Assembly (NCBI RefSeq): GCF_016920785.2
Contig: NW_024609880.1
Span: 35,673,152 to 35,737,151 of the forward strand
Length of the DNA: 64,000 nt
Direction: 5' to 3'
Source: Ixodes scapularis
Taxonomy: Eukaryota; Arthropoda; Arachnida; Ixodida; Ixodidae
Of this stretch, positions 1 through 12,800 are shown piece by piece. Every line of letters starts with the position of its first letter. Position 1 is the first letter of the stretch. Under the pieces are notes generated by a model, which saw only the letters and a program-made list of their open reading frames with translations, did no database searches and was not told the origin of the DNA. The position numbers and the translations under genes were made by a program.

Positions 1-1840
1 TGCGATTAGACGGAAAAAAAGTGTTGTGCACAGGGACAATGATGATGAGGTTAATTTGCTCATTGTTATTCGCATATCGCATTTTTCGAGTCTAACCGTA
101 AACTGAGATTGGGCATTCGCTAGGATCCTTTCATTGTTCACACCGATTGGCTGTTTGTGTTCTGCGGGAAAGTAAACTCGCTGACGCTTTCTTTTAAAGA
201 GTGCATGTTGTTTTAAGTTTGGGCATTCTACGTGCGTGCGTCGTACCAAACTGACCAAGTTGCCCGTCTAAAGCGGACAAACCATTCGTAATTTTTGGTT
301 GAACTATATCATTCCTGCGTACGCGCGGACAACGGACGAACAACCAGACTAATTTCTGGAAGTAGGAATTTCGTTATAATTTATAAAACATTATGTGCTT
401 TAAAAATTAACTTCTCTCGATCATCCTGATCACTGCGGAGAACACAGATAGTCCTAATGAATGATAATGTGCACATTACGCGCGCGTTATCATTCATTAG
501 GCTTAGATACAGTGACCTGTGGGCAGTTCCGGATGCGTTCCGCGCGCGTCATGTTCATGTGCTACGCGGTACCATGAGGATCATTAAAACAATGTTTAGG
601 TTTATTCTTGACCCATAATGTTGTTCGAGGGCCAGCTACGCTTGATTCTTGACCCACGATGTCATCCGACAGCCAGCTGCGCCTGCTGCAGCAGGATCCC
701 CTAAGTGACGCTTAGTCCAGCTGCTTTTGCTCCCGTTCACCTCTTCTTGGCGAGAGTGAGCGGGCTTCGGAAGTCCAGGGTTCTACTTCCTTCGCACCAC
801 TTAGTAAATCTCGCTAATTACGATTAATTGTGCCGAATTACATTTAAGTATGATAACTTGTCACTACGTATGCTTAAGCACTGCCTGCTATGTGGCATCG
901 GTCTGCGGGTAACGGTTCTTTGTTACGCTGGAGCGTAACGCTTTTTGCAGGAAATACAGTCCTTAAATATATTATGCGTTAAAACACGGACCGCTTTAGT
1001 CGCCGACAGTTTAAGAAACGCAAGGCGTGGCGAATGCATCTCATTATCGCTCCACGACCAATCAGATTGCTGAGTTAGAATATAGTAAGCCTCGCCCTTT
1101 GTTTCTTAAGCTGTCAGTGCCTATAGACCTTTTCAAAAATCACCTTCTGCGCGCTGCCATCTTTGTCACTGGGGAACGTCTTCTGAGCATGCGCTGTTGC
1201 TCTGCTGTGTGGCATATCAAACGCTGCGCATGCATAGCTCAGTGACTCAACATTTTTCGCCCGGGTGATAAGCGACAGAAATTTTCTATAGCCATGCAAT
1301 TTTCTCCCGCAGCTCTTGCGCTGTGAGGAGGCCACCTTGCCTTAATATCATTCGATCTTATTACTCTCCGGCGAGTAAGGTTATGCCGCGCCTCGTCAAA
1401 AGTGCACCATCGTGGTATTCGTCATGTTTGTGTACCTGTTCTCTTATCTCCGATTCAATCATAAACAGAAACGGCCTATAGCGACTTGCTCCTTCGACGC
1501 TGCTTGCTCGGTTTCATCACTTCGTGGCGTCGGGACTTGAGCAGAAACCAAGTCCGTATAATCCGCGTTCGGGGTAGGCCCTTGCGCGCGCGTTCCCTGT
1601 CAATCCCCGGTTGTCCCTGCCGTCGAGGCGAAGCGCTATGGGGGCCCGCGCTGACTCAGCGGATGCCAGACGATCCACTGCATCCCTGCTCGAGAGCGTG
1701 GGACGGGTCGGGAGGACCCCCCCGAGCGTTGTCCCCTCCATTCCCACGTCATGCACGGGAGATGCTTCCATGATGCCGGCGGGCGATTCGTGCAAGGGGC
1801 GTCATGCGCTTTGGTGGATCCACTTTCGTTTCACTGTACA
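1..1840. other. Non-coding, no gene seen
   Basis: Apart from the palindrome at 453-501, only short unsupported ORFs are present. GC content rises near 1,560-1,780 without splice or domain evidence. Confidence 0.5.
453..501. repeat. Short palindrome
   Basis: CCTAATGAATGATAA is mirrored exactly at 487-501 around a 19-base loop. Confidence 0.7.
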
Positions 1841-1846
1841 CTATAC

Positions 1847-2810
1847 TTCGTTTCAGCTTCCGTCCGAGCGCAGCCAAAGCTACGTGTGACCGGAGCCAAT
1901 CCCACGAAGCAAAGGGTCACGCGATCTCGCCTGCAATTTTGTATTACTCCGCTGCACCGCTGGTCGTCCGCGCCGCCCGCGCTCTCCGAGTGTTTCGTCT
2001 GCTACGGATGTATCAATGGTATCGTCTGCTACAAGTTCAAAAAGTGCCTGTTCACGTTCTGAAATTTAGTCACAGGTGAGTACGTAGGCTGGCCGCTGTT
2101 GTCTGCGTCCGAGCTTTCAACATGTTTGGCATTTAGGCATAGTTTCGAGACGTAGGTATACAATGCAAGGTTCCCGATGACCCGGCCGTTGATATTTCCT
2201 TGTACTGTATGGAAATACCAGGGCTCGAGGCGCAGTCCTTTCCACCAGCTTCTCGGCGTTCAATATGATCGGCAGGTAAAGGGGTGCCCTGACTTCGCCG
2301 CGTATCAGGGAATTGTAGTGGCCCGACGCTTTTCTTGTTTACAACGCGTTCGCGGTACGACGCGGCCGGAGTCTCCTGCAGAGTTGGAAAGTAGACATTT
2401 ACCACGACCTCTCGCGCCTGACGCCCGAGCGTGCCTTTGTGAAAGGACGTTTTGAAGCGACTCGGTGAGGAAAGCAGCGAAGCACATGATTTGGCCATTA
2501 CGGGAACGAAATCACACAGAAAAACCGAGCACTGCAGCCGTGTTGCCAGCGGATGTACGTATTTTCTCCAAACCACATTTACATATATTAATCAAACATA
2601 AACTTCAGATAATTAATTATTTTAGTTGCAGATCATTCTCAGCAGTACACAACTGGAATATATTGCATTGTTTACGCACAAAACAGTTACTAAAAGAAAA
2701 ATACTTTTGCGGACTACTTTGTGGTGCGTAGGAATGCTCTTCTCGAAGTTGCGAACCGTCCCTCAGCCTTTGGCTGCGCTCGGACGGAAGCTGAAACGAA
2801 GTATAGGCGG
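1847..2810. repeat. Inverted pair of a 38-bp word
   Basis: TATACTTCGTTTCAGCTTCC and the following CGTCCGAGCGCAGCC (1,849-1,884) recur inverted at 2,772-2,808. The 900 bp between show no transposase. This may be the end pair of an eroded element or two separate copies. Confidence 0.5.
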
Positions 2811-2811
2811 A

Positions 2812-2998
2812 GCGCAAGCTAGTCTCCTTCTTGCACAGGGGTTGTTGTGATGTCAGAACGCCGAACTCTTATTGGCTGATTGAAAAAATAGCGGGTATAC
2901 CTCGAGGCATCTAGTATTGAGGTCTACCCACTATCTTTACAATCAACGCCAGTCGGAGGTCGGTGTCGTTCTTACGTCACCACAACCGCTTGTGTACT
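2812..2998. mobile_element. CRE-foldback MITE, copy 1
   Basis: Starts GCGCAAGCTAGTCTCC, has TGATGTCAGAACGCCG in the left arm and the mirrored TTACGTCACCACAACC on the right, with a central GGTCTACCCACTAT hairpin. Same family as 34,169, 34,410 and 55,607. Confidence 0.8.
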
Positions 2999-2999
2999 C

Positions 3000-5080
3000 T
3001 AGTCACGGCTGAAAGTTTAAGAAACCGAAGACGTGCCGACGCCCGAGCCTCTTTATAGACAAACTCAACTCACTGATGTCACGCCACTGTGGTGGTGCTG
3101 CTGCCTGTACTGCGCATGCGCAAAGACTTCACTCCTATCGAATTTGATTTCTACTTCGCACGCGCAGTGCCCACACCTGGTGTGGGCAAAGCAGGTTTGT
3201 TTGGAAACACTATATGTTGGCCTATAGACCGGTTTCAAAAGTTCGCGCCAACGCCTGTCCGCCGTTACTTGCTCACGGACTCTTAGCATGTATTGGACAC
3301 GAGGGTTGCGTCAGTGTTCCCCGAGGACTAGGATCCAATCACGCGCTTCGTGTACATGGAATGGCTCTACCCTTTGTAACGGGCGGTAGCTTGCGCCACA
3401 TAGCCTGAGTCCAAAAAGACCAAGCAATGGCGACAAAAGTAACGTTGATGGCGACTGCCAATGTTGCTTGATGGACTTTTGAAAAGGGCGTATTGCCGCG
3501 CCGAAGCCAATGATATTTTGGCGTCAGCCAATGAGGGCGCTGCGGAACAAATACCGAAGCAAGAAGCGTGGACATAAAAAAACACGCCCTGCGTTTCGGA
3601 AGCTTTGAATTACGATAGAGATGTGTATTCAATGTTGGGTTAACTACAAAAATTAATCCTCTTTATATAGCAACGCAGTCTAGCCGTTTGCTTGCCGTTG
3701 CAGCAGTGTAGACCGGGCAACATCATCGTGGCCATTAGCTAAATTTGTTGAACGCAATTTAGACGCAATAAATCTTCTACAATTTAGAACCACACATTAA
3801 ACATGCCCGATAAAACCTATGAAAGGCAAAGCGTGGTTAATGTTGATAGATGAACTTGAGTTCCCGCGCAGAGAATGGGATTTGTTTATTATAAAAGGGG
3901 ATGCGAGCACCGATCTGGAACCCCGAGTCGCGTGAAAATTGTTCTATATTTCTCTCACGCGTATCTCTGACAGCGAGCCAGAGCTAGGAGCCGTCCTCGC
4001 CAATCACGTACCTCTGTTCTGTCGCGTGTTGCTTCAAAGGCGCGGAATTGATCTGGACAGCTTGTAGCTACAGCCCTCCTCCAGGGGAGTGGGAAGTAAA
4101 GTTCGTGTTCTCTCTCTCTCTCTCTCTTTCATTTATAAATAAGACAATGATTGTCACTTTAGCAATGCCGGCAGCTTCTTTACATTCGGAGCGGAGTCAC
4201 GCTTTGCTAATTCGCTCCTGAATACGGAGCTTCTGCAAACAACAATCACTTCGCAAAGACATCCTGCAGCATTCTTCAAAGTGACAATTTACATTATCCA
4301 TATCAACTGCCAAAAATGCGCATTGATTTTGACATACAAGAAGTTTTAGTTCTGCCACGATTGTTTCTTTCCAATACCAGTACCTTGCCAAAGCGAAAAA
4401 TCATGGTCGCAAAGGCTGCAATGGCGTCGTTTTACGCCTTCTCGCTGCATACGCAGCTTGGAAATTAGCACTGGCTCTGTTCCCCGATTCCTTACTTCGC
4501 ATAAGCCAGGGAGCGACGCTTTATTTTATATAATATTATTCAATCTTCGGCTCGCCCTGGAACAAGGGGGAGGAGGGGGGATGCAGGGATGACTCAAGGA
4601 CCAGGCATCGGGGTGTGCGTGGGGAGGGTGTCACGTTGCGGCAGCGTGGTCCTGACAGGCGCAGTCCCAGCTCGCTGAGTCACTTGAGGTCCAACCCCTC
4701 CGGGGGGAATGACGCTCCCTTCTGTGACAGTCGGCCTGCCAAACAAACAATAGCAGTGAGGGGCACTTGACGGAGCAGTGTCCATGAGCGATTTACATGC
4801 GGCCGTTCGTGGCGCTAAAGCGTTTTTGAAGGTTGGTATCTCGTGCTTCACGTCAAATGATATAGCACAACGTGTAGCTCTGCCATCAGCACGGCGCTTG
4901 CGCGGACGTTCCACTTCCCACGATCCCAGCTTTTGCGCAAGCGCAGTGATGGATAGAATTGTTTCTTTTTCTGTTTCTTTTTTTAGAATTAGTACGCTTT
5001 TAGGGCGACGTATGTCAAGAATGATATAGTTGTGCCCAGCCTACTATCATTGGTAGTCTGAGGTTTAAAACCATTTGAAA
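3000..5080. other. Non-coding
   Basis: Shares a GCCTATAGACC...TTTTCAAAA word with 1,119-1,140, hinting at a dispersed repeat. A G-rich stretch near 4,560-4,720 may be a retroposon 3' end on the minus strand. No gene is supported. Confidence 0.4.
4105..4130. repeat. (CT)n microsatellite
   Basis: About 20 bp of CT repeats after GGGAAGTAAAGTTCGTG, possibly the tail of an unrecognised retroposon. Confidence 0.85.
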
Positions 5081-5084
5081 GTTG

Positions 5085-6420
5085 CGTTTATTTATTTGCT
5101 TATTTGTTTGTATATTTATTTAAAATCCCTCAGGGCCAATAGGCATTAAAGAGCGGAGTGGGAGTAACAAAATAACACAAAAATAAAAGAAACAAATGGG
5201 CAGAACACATAAGGTACCATGACGGCTCAGGATACTGCAGAGTGGTTATAGCATTTTTATACATTTGAATATCAACAATATAAATTACCGAATTCGGAAG
5301 GTGATTCTATTCCAAAAACGTTTTAGGAACGAATGACTGTAGAAATACGATATTATTACGCTTACAAATATTAACTTGGAGGTGATGATCAATGCGAGGT
5401 GAAATGTAGAACAGTGGGATGAAAAGACATGGCTTTAATCACGGGTTAGCATGGTAGATCTTGTGAAAGAGGCATAAACGATCAACTTTACGTCGGAGAG
5501 AGAGGTTAGGCATGAACAAGAGGATTTTTATGGCGCTTACACTTGCAGTGCGATGATAGTTACCTAGAATCAAACAAGCAGAACTGTTTTGTGCCGCTGT
5601 CAGAGCATTAATTAGATTATACTGACTGGGGTCTAAGGTAGAAGAAGCATATCGTCTGATTTGGAGCGAACGAAAGATTTATACAGTGTGAATTTTAATG
5701 CTGACGGTGAGAAAGCAAAGTTTCTTTTCAGGTAACCTAGCATGCGGTTAGCGTTATTGATAACATATTCAACAAGCAGTTTCCAGGAGATGTTGCAAGT
5801 AATGTGACCGACAAAATATTTATAAAAAAGAAACAAGGGCCAAGGGGACGTTGTTGAGATAGTAGAAAGGAAAACGAGGATTAGTGCGCAATATCCTAAT
5901 AACTTAACAATTTGTAATGTTAAGTTCCATATTCCAAAGTACACACCAGTGGTAAACAGCACTGATATCTGTCTGGAGCTTTAAAACACCAGAATCGTTA
6001 GTGGATTTAGTACATATCACACAGTCGTCAGCGAAAAGATGAATTAATGATGAGACGCAATTAAGGAGGTCATTTATGTAAATGAGAAGCAGTAGGGGTC
6101 CTGATACGGATCCTTGAGAAACGCCGTATGTGACGGAAGTGAGGGGTAACGTGTTCTTATCAGCAGCAACAGACTGATATCGGTTAGTTAGAAAACAGGC
6201 TATCCAAGCAACTACGTACTTTAGGATCAATACATACTTTGTTAAGTTTTAACAGAAGCAGCTGGTGAGGAACTTTATCAAAAGCCTTGGAAAGAACTAG
6301 AAAAACACATTCAACTTGGGACCCTCAATCAAGGACAGAAGGAAGATCGTCAGTTAATGACAAAAGCCGTGTCTCACAGGGGTAGAGTTTGCCCATTTAT
6401 GGTTAATAATTTTTAATGGG
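5085..6420 (-). pseudogene. Non-LTR retrotransposon (CR1/Jockey-like), RT to 3' end, degenerate
   Basis: Reading on the minus strand, broken frames carry reverse transcriptase blocks in order: an LSKAFDKVPHQLLLLKL block near 6,270 (motif A), GVSQGSVSGPLLLLIYINDL near 6,090 (motif B), LFADDCVI near 6,030 (catalytic FADD), then a GYLKRNF block near 5,720 and an NALTAAQNSSACLILGNYHR block near 5,560. Stops and frameshifts inactivate it. It ends at about 5,085 in AT-rich repeats of AAATAAAT type, a usual LINE tail. The 5' half (endonuclease, ORF1) is absent, as expected for a 5'-truncated insertion. Confidence 0.85.
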
Positions 6421-6737
6421 TTTACTCCGCGCAACATTTCTAAGCTTCTAAGAAAGTCAAGTAATACCCAGTGAAGAAATGTGCCAAAGAATAAAAAGAC
6501 ACGAGTTAATTGTAACCCTAACCAGAAACTTGAATGACGGACATCCAACGGAGAAAAGCAATGCGAGCATCTAAGCTTGTAATGCTTTTGTGAGAGACAA
6601 GCAGTCCCGCAATGGAACGCGAAGCATGAAGGTTATAATAACCATCATGAAAGCATGAAAACATGAAGGTTATAATAACAGTCGCCGCGTGTTCCTCCAC
6701 CTTCTAGGCCTGCTTGTGAGACACGAACTATAGCCCG

Positions 6738-6900
6738 TCGCAACTCAATAAGGTAGGACGAGGGAAAGGGAGGCCGGGGACGAGGAAGCAGAGGGAAGGC
6801 TGGAGAGAGAAGGAGCTTCCCCCTCTCCTCTCCAGCGTTCCTTCTGCTTCCTCCTCCCCAACCTTCCTTTCCCTCGCCCTACCTTCTGGAATTGCAACGG
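6738..6900. mobile_element. Foldback with purine-rich arms
   Basis: Left arm AAGGTAGGACGAGGGAAAGG onward is mirrored on the right over about 65 bp at roughly 80-85 percent. The outer CGTCGCAA / TTGCAACG words also pair, which marks a degenerate MITE. Confidence 0.7.
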
Positions 6901-8840
6901 ACTACAAAATATAAATCATAATTCATTTAGGACAATCAATGTCGGCGTAAGTTTCTCATTGCACAAATGCATCGTGCGTAATTCATACAATGTGGCAAAC
7001 CAGCCAGATCCTCTGAATGCGACGATGCTCGAAACGTCAATATGAAGCGTCAGCTCTTGATACTAAGCCCTCATTTCTTGTTTGTTTTTTGCTTTAGTAA
7101 GTTACGTAGTACATAAGCAAATATAACCGCGGTAGCTTTTTAGAAGTTGACTCGTGTAACAGGGTAATAAACGAAAGTGAATTTTTTATGTCCTCATTCG
7201 AGCATATGAGATTTATTTGACACGTTTATCACGTTCCTTGGCGTTTGTAAAACGAAGCGATGTTTTCTTATATGACGTGCTTAGGCACCAAGAAAATAAT
7301 TATTCAGTTCGCCCGGGATACAATATTACTATTTTTTTTTTGTATTTTTGGAATAGTACAACGTTTCTCAATTTTTACTATATTTGATACAGGGTGCATT
7401 TAGATTGACAGAGATAAAAAAGAAACATCGTGAGGATTTTAGGTTTGTTTTGAAGGTTGGTGCAACGAGACATCTGAACAAACCGAAGATAGGCGATTCA
7501 GTCAACCATGAAGAAGAAACAAGCAGCTGGTGTCGAAACGTTTGGACACCTTTTGAAGTATTTTATTAGAATTTTTTAATTTCTATATAAGTACAATATA
7601 TCTTATTTTATTGTTTATTTGGTTAGAATATTTTTTTTTATTTCTATATAAGTACAATATATACTGTTTTATTGTTTTGTTTACTCTATACCCGATCGCA
7701 TACACACTAGCACCCACTTTCTGTTGTTTCTGTCTCATATATTTTTTTTAAGTGTGAAAGCTTGGCGTCTTTTTTTTTTTGTATAAATTCTCTAAACCTT
7801 TAAATACAATTAATTTAAATTATCTATATTATTAGATGAAACATCCGTGTTATAATGCAATATTTTAATATAAATTGAATTAATTTGAAATGATATTAAC
7901 TGCATTGCAAATATAGCAAAAGCACTTACGAGTAAAGCCACAAGGAGGCTATGTACAAGCTCTTGTGTTGTTGTTTTTTTGTTGTTTTTTTCACACATAG
8001 ATGTTATTTTATATATATATTCACTCTTACAATTTAGTGTGACAAAATATGAGTCAGCGCATTTTATAAAAGGTTCTCCTATAAATATAAAAACCTGCCC
8101 ATATGTAGTATCAAAATCCGTCTAGTAAAAACACTTTGTGCAGAGAGAAAAACTTTTTAATGTGTTTTACGTTGCCTGTGCCGTGTGATAATATATAATT
8201 AAAAGCACGTTAACGCAAATATCACGCACGGGTTATCAGTAATTTGTTTTTCACTTCTTCCTTGGCTAAGCAGCCGCGTGAGAACTCTTTTATTGCATGG
8301 GATAAACAGGTGAGGCGATGTCCAGTGCTCCATCTGAATCCGTGGACTGTCGTCCTGCCGCAAAAAATAGCGTTTTTAATATTTTATTCTTCAGATAATC
8401 ATTGTACCAATCTAGATCTATCCATACGACTAGAGAAACACAAATTTGGAATAAATTTTAGATTGCTCGACCGTGTAGCCGAGTCTGCTTCACCTTGAAA
8501 AGATCATCATAAGATATGCGGTATTTTCATACGCACTACGCAGTAATACAATGTGGGTAGCAAAAAAATATTCTGACTACATTTTTCGTCGCTACGAAGA
8601 CTAAAATAAAAGTCACCATTTCCCAAAACGTCGTCCGTCCGTGTTGTGTGTGTCTTTACATCGCCCATATCTTCTTCCTCTTTTTAATACGTGTTTTGGC
8701 TAGATACGTTAGACTCGCAACAACGGGTCACCATTCGCAGCCAGTCGACACGCCGTTTATAGAAAAGCCTGGGACAGCCAAAACAAAAACCTCGTATTTC
8801 ATATTCGTGGTTACACATTATACACGGTCAAAATGTCTGC
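6900..8840. other. AT-rich non-coding DNA
   Basis: Long A/T runs, the tandem duplication at 7,574 and no supported ORF. Confidence 0.5.
7574..7675. repeat. AT-rich tandem duplication
   Basis: TTTCTATATAAGTACAATAT followed by a TTTTATTGTTT word occurs twice, 60 bp apart. Confidence 0.75.
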
Positions 8841-8849
8841 ACCTTTAAG

Positions 8850-9510
8850 CGGGCTTCGTTGCATCGTCTAATTCCCAGTCCACCGAGAGATGTCCCTAGT
8901 CGTCGCCCTCCCGCATCGATCCTCCCACGTTCTTCCCCCACCTCCCCCACCCCAGGGCCCAGACGAGAAACGGCTGTCGGTTCAGCGATGACGTCATTTC
9001 CGCCGTCCCGTTGATGGATCGCTCCGTGGGGGTCTCTCCCTGAGCCCGTGTTGACGGAGACTTCTCTCTTGCCGAGCCTCACTAGGGCTTCGTCCGAAAC
9101 GAACGACAAAACGAACAATGTCCCGTGACGTCCCCTCGAACCGGAGAGATTGAAATTACGGAGACACACCGCCGAGGACGGGCCTGTCTCGCGCTCTGAT
9201 GCGAACAGAGCCACAGAGCGCAACGGCGAAGATACTAAAAAGCGTACAAGAGAGAGAGAGGGAGGGGAATTGCGGTATTTCGGGGGCGTCACTTCCCCTT
9301 CCAGCTCTCTCCTCACCGGAGAGCTGACAGAAAGCAGAGCCTTGCTTATCCTTTCGGATTCTAAACCCCCGGTCCGGAGATGTCTTCTTGAACTCCGTGC
9401 TCTGAAACGTCCGGAAGTAGCTCCTCCCAAAGCGAGTCTCGAGATATCAGCGGCATTTGACAGATGCGAACGTGAGCAGGCGACCTGTTTTGGAGGAAAC
9501 ATACGAATCT
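8850..9510. other. GC-rich, CpG-dense stretch open on both strands
   Basis: Long frames (224 codons minus, 120 codons plus) reflect low stop density in GC-rich DNA. Their products are Arg/Ser-rich without a recognisable domain. A promoter CpG island is possible, but no spliced gene can be tied to it. Confidence 0.3.
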
Positions 9511-9540
9511 AAACCCTCTGATTATATACTCTGTCTCACC

Positions 9541-9722
9541 TTACGATGGACCGCAATGAACGCTAAGAGCCATCCCAGCCAATCACACGCTTTGAAAGTA
9601 TCACGTGACTAACCCCCCCTCATTCTTCCAAACGTAGAGGCGTCCCTTCCAGAGGTCACGTGACGCTCCCACGGCGTTGGATTGGCTCTCATGATTCGTA
9701 ACGTCCGTTGCGGTTCATCAAA
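9541..9722. mobile_element. Foldback MITE with E-box arms
   Basis: Arms of about 70 bp with GATGGACCGCAATGAACG outward and AGCCAATC and TCACGTGAC inward, mirrored on the right (CGTTGCGGTTCATC). A relative lies at 52,174-52,350. Confidence 0.65.
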
Positions 9723-10429
9723 ACATGAAACGGAGCAAGAAAGGTATAAGGGACAACACGACACCAAAAATCTCTTCTTTATTATTATTTTTTTTTTTTG
9801 TGGGTCGTGTTGTTTAATATTTGATTCCTCCTAGGCTCAGTGTTAGGAAAAACTTTAATTATTCCCATCCGGGTACACGAATGGCAGAAGCAAGAAAAAA
9901 AAAAAAGCTGTATAACAGACTGACGAAGGCCCTTGCTCCCTTGTTGTTTCATATATAGGGCATATAACACCAAATTATACGCAGCAACCGCGTAGAAACT
10001 CGACTGAAAACACAAAACAAAATAAACTCTTTTTTTTTTTTTTTGCTAATTCATTTATACGTTTCTATTCACCTCGTTACTTAAAACTTTCATTGTGATT
10101 TAAATAGGGTCGATTTTATTTTTTACGAGAGCATTCAACTGAATTTTGTAAACGAAAAAAAAAAAAAAAAGTCTGACCCTAAAGAAGAAAAAATATTAAA
10201 AAAGAAACTCGTTCCGATATGCTCTACGAAATGATAAGAGGCTTCGCGCATACGCTAATTAGGTGTAGGATACCCCGACGCAGGGATGATTTCTCTATGA
10301 TGCTCTGAAGACGAAAGAAAATGGAAGAGAGCATGGATGAAAAGAAAAAAGAAAAAAAAAAAGCCAGCGTTCGAGAGAGAGAGAATGGAAAGCGAAAGAG
10401 AGAGGATGAGAGAGGAGGCTCTGCTCTCC

Positions 10430-10522
10430 CATCCTCGCGACTGCCGCCATTGGAGGCCGCAATGTAGCGGGTTTTACTGTTTCCCGCCTGCTTCGCGGCG
10501 GCATGGGCGCACAAACCCACAG
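10430..10522 (+). promoter_or_regulatory. CpG-rich stretch with a possible 5' exon and donor
   Basis: A CpG-rich segment with an inverted CCAAT motif (GCCGCCATTGG) carries an ATG in good context at 10,503 followed six codons later by CAG and a consensus GTGAGC donor at 10,523. The donor leaves phase 2, which would fit an acceptor at 30,470 feeding Schip1 exon A. No residues can be compared, so this is only a candidate first exon. Dense CpG continues to about 10,850. Confidence 0.2.
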
Positions 10523-11028
10523 GTGAGCATCTAGAGAAAGTGTCTCGCGGTAACGTGCGTTCTGGGCTGCTTTCGATATCGATCTCTCTCCAGTCGCTCG
10601 TTCTGACGAAGCCGCGCAGAATACGGGCTGCGGCGCGGTGGGGAGCCCTGGGTCGTTCGGGGCGGCTCCTCGGAGCTCCGTCGTTCGTCGCGTGTTGCCG
10701 AGCCAAAACATCTTTGGCCGAGGAGGGCCGATGGAGGTCGACTGGTGCGCGTCTTAAAACCTTGCTTGGGCATTGCGCGCGGTGTCCACCGGCGGCCAGA
10801 CTGACTGTCAGTGACGCGAAAACAGAAGGGGGTGCAACTTAACCTCCGACAATCAGCCCATATCATTTCGTTTACCGTTATTTTATTTTATTTGTTTATA
10901 TAAGAGCATAGAGTTTTTTAAGGAGCTATGGTACCCCCTTAGGATAATAGCTAAAACCCCCGATCCGTCCTGTTTTTTTGTTTGTTTTTTTCCTGTGGTC
11001 TCCACAACCTTTATTATCTCTCAATTTA

Positions 11029-11209
11029 GGGGACTTTTAGGAAACAGTTACCGTGTTCCGCGTACCGCATTACCGGAGCCTTCGAATCATGCTTTTAAGC
11101 GTGCGTCCGGGTGATACCGTGACCTCGGGGCCCGCGCTTAAAAGCAGGCGCTTCAAAGGCTCTGTGCTGAGGTACGCGGAACACGGTAACGGTTTACTAA
11201 GAAGTCCCC
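11029..11209. mobile_element. TA-type MITE, copy A
   Basis: Inverted arms of about 39 bp (outer end GGGGACTTTTAG; inner GTTCCGCGTACC) enclose about 100 bp. Same family as the copies at 13,775, 13,959 and 14,491. The 3' flank is mutated and the target duplication is not clear. Confidence 0.75.
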
Positions 11210-11812
11210 GAATAGTCAGAAGTATGGGACCTCAACTTCGCATTCCATTTCACGTTCGGGACACGGCTCTCTCAAAAGTTGGCAGACGTACACCAAAGAG
11301 GCACGAGGGTCTGTTTCAACTGATATTGTCCGCGATAGTACATCTATAGTGGTACCGCTGTAAGCCTTTATATTATCCCAGCGAGCCCAAGCAAGTCGCT
11401 TTGAATGTTTTAGGAGCCCTGCTGGAGGAGGCCGGCAAATTAGTCAGTCTGTGGACCGTCGTTAAGAAAGTGACGAAGAGTAGTAACGGCTGGAAAGAAA
11501 ACGACAGAGTGTACAAACGTCTGAAAAAAAAAAATACGAAGTGTAGAAACGTTAAGAATACGACGAGGTGTAGAAATGTCTACAGACAGATTTGAGTGCG
11601 AGTCACCACAACAACCGAGCTTCATGCCGCATGGCAACCAAATCAAAGGATAGCTGGGCACGCCGCATACGAAACGCGTGTACCGCGGTGACCAACGTTT
11701 GAACGGTGTCTGCGAACTGTCGTTTATCTGATGCATAAGTGACGGGGCCAAGGCTTTATGGTCAGACGCCTGGCGCGTTCACGTAAAAATCCAATGTCAA
11801 AACAACAAGCAG

Positions 11813-12800
11813 ATGATGAATCACACAGTGTTTATTCGGTTCCCTAAAATGATACACACCATATCCCAAACAAGTATTAGCTGTAACACACTAGGACCCT
11901 TCGCTGGCACCGGTGAAAATTATTTAAATCGTTTATGCAGCGATTCTAATTACCAGTCGCGGTTACATGGAACTGACAGAGTTTACACCGAGACACTTCC
12001 TCGTCACCTGCGTGAGCAACGCTCCCTGAAATGCTGGTTAAATGAAACTTCAAGGGAAACTCTCCTCCCGTACATCGATCCAGACCTCAAACTTCCACCT
12101 CACACCGGAATGAAAAGAAAATATGACGTGGTCATCCATCGGCTTCGACTAGAGTTTGCTTCTACCAACAGCCTTTCATTTCGAATCAAACGACGTGGTT
12201 CTCCAAGGGGCGAATGTGGTGACCCCTATCGAGACGTGCAGCACGTTATCCTGGATTGTGAACACTTTAAACACGAGAGACGCAGGATGGAGGTTCCTCT
12301 TCAAGCGATAAATGGCAAACCCATGTCTTTGGGCAAACCTATGTCACGTTCGCGGAAAATGCGCAAACGTGCTCTCAAAAATCTTGTGTAACTTTCTGAA
12401 GGACACTGAAATCATAAATAACTATTAAGTGTTTCGATAAACTTAGCTGCAAGAGTGAATAAATGCGGGTATATGCGTCAGTCTGACAACATCTAACTGT
12501 GATGTGGTGTGCTCGGCGAATCGAGCTCGGACTGGGATATTTCGTGCTACACTATGGTATGTCCTTGTTCTATACCTCACTGTCCCACTTTTATGTACCT
12601 TTATTTATTACGTACATTATACTTTACACTTTTTGTCTCTCCCCATTTTTTCTTTTCTCTCTTTCTCTTTCTTTCTCTCCCTCTTTCTCTCTTTTCTTTT
12701 TGTTGTGGGGTAGCCGGCGTCCTTCCTAAACGACATCTTTCTAAAATGCACCTATTATATATATATATATCTTTCTCTCTCTCCAGCCGCGGCTAACATA
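11813..12800 (+). pseudogene. 3' part of a non-LTR retrotransposon (C-terminal zinc-knuckle region)
   Basis: A plus-strand frame of 192 codons (to 12,391) contains HRLRLEFASTNSLSFRIKRR followed by an ECGDPYRDVQHVILDCEHF block. This Cys...His-x4-Cys end domain is found after the polymerase (and RNase H) in I/Jockey/R1-type LINEs. Downstream lie an AT-rich 3' UTR, a pyrimidine-rich tract near 12,640-12,700 and an (AT)n/(CT)n tail near 12,760-12,785. RT motifs are absent, so this is a 5'-truncated copy. Confidence 0.7.

Noticed and set aside
8828..9512. 224-codon minus-strand and 120-codon plus-strand frames
   Set aside because: GC-rich DNA with few stops on both strands; no domain, no splice signals and low-complexity Arg/Ser products.
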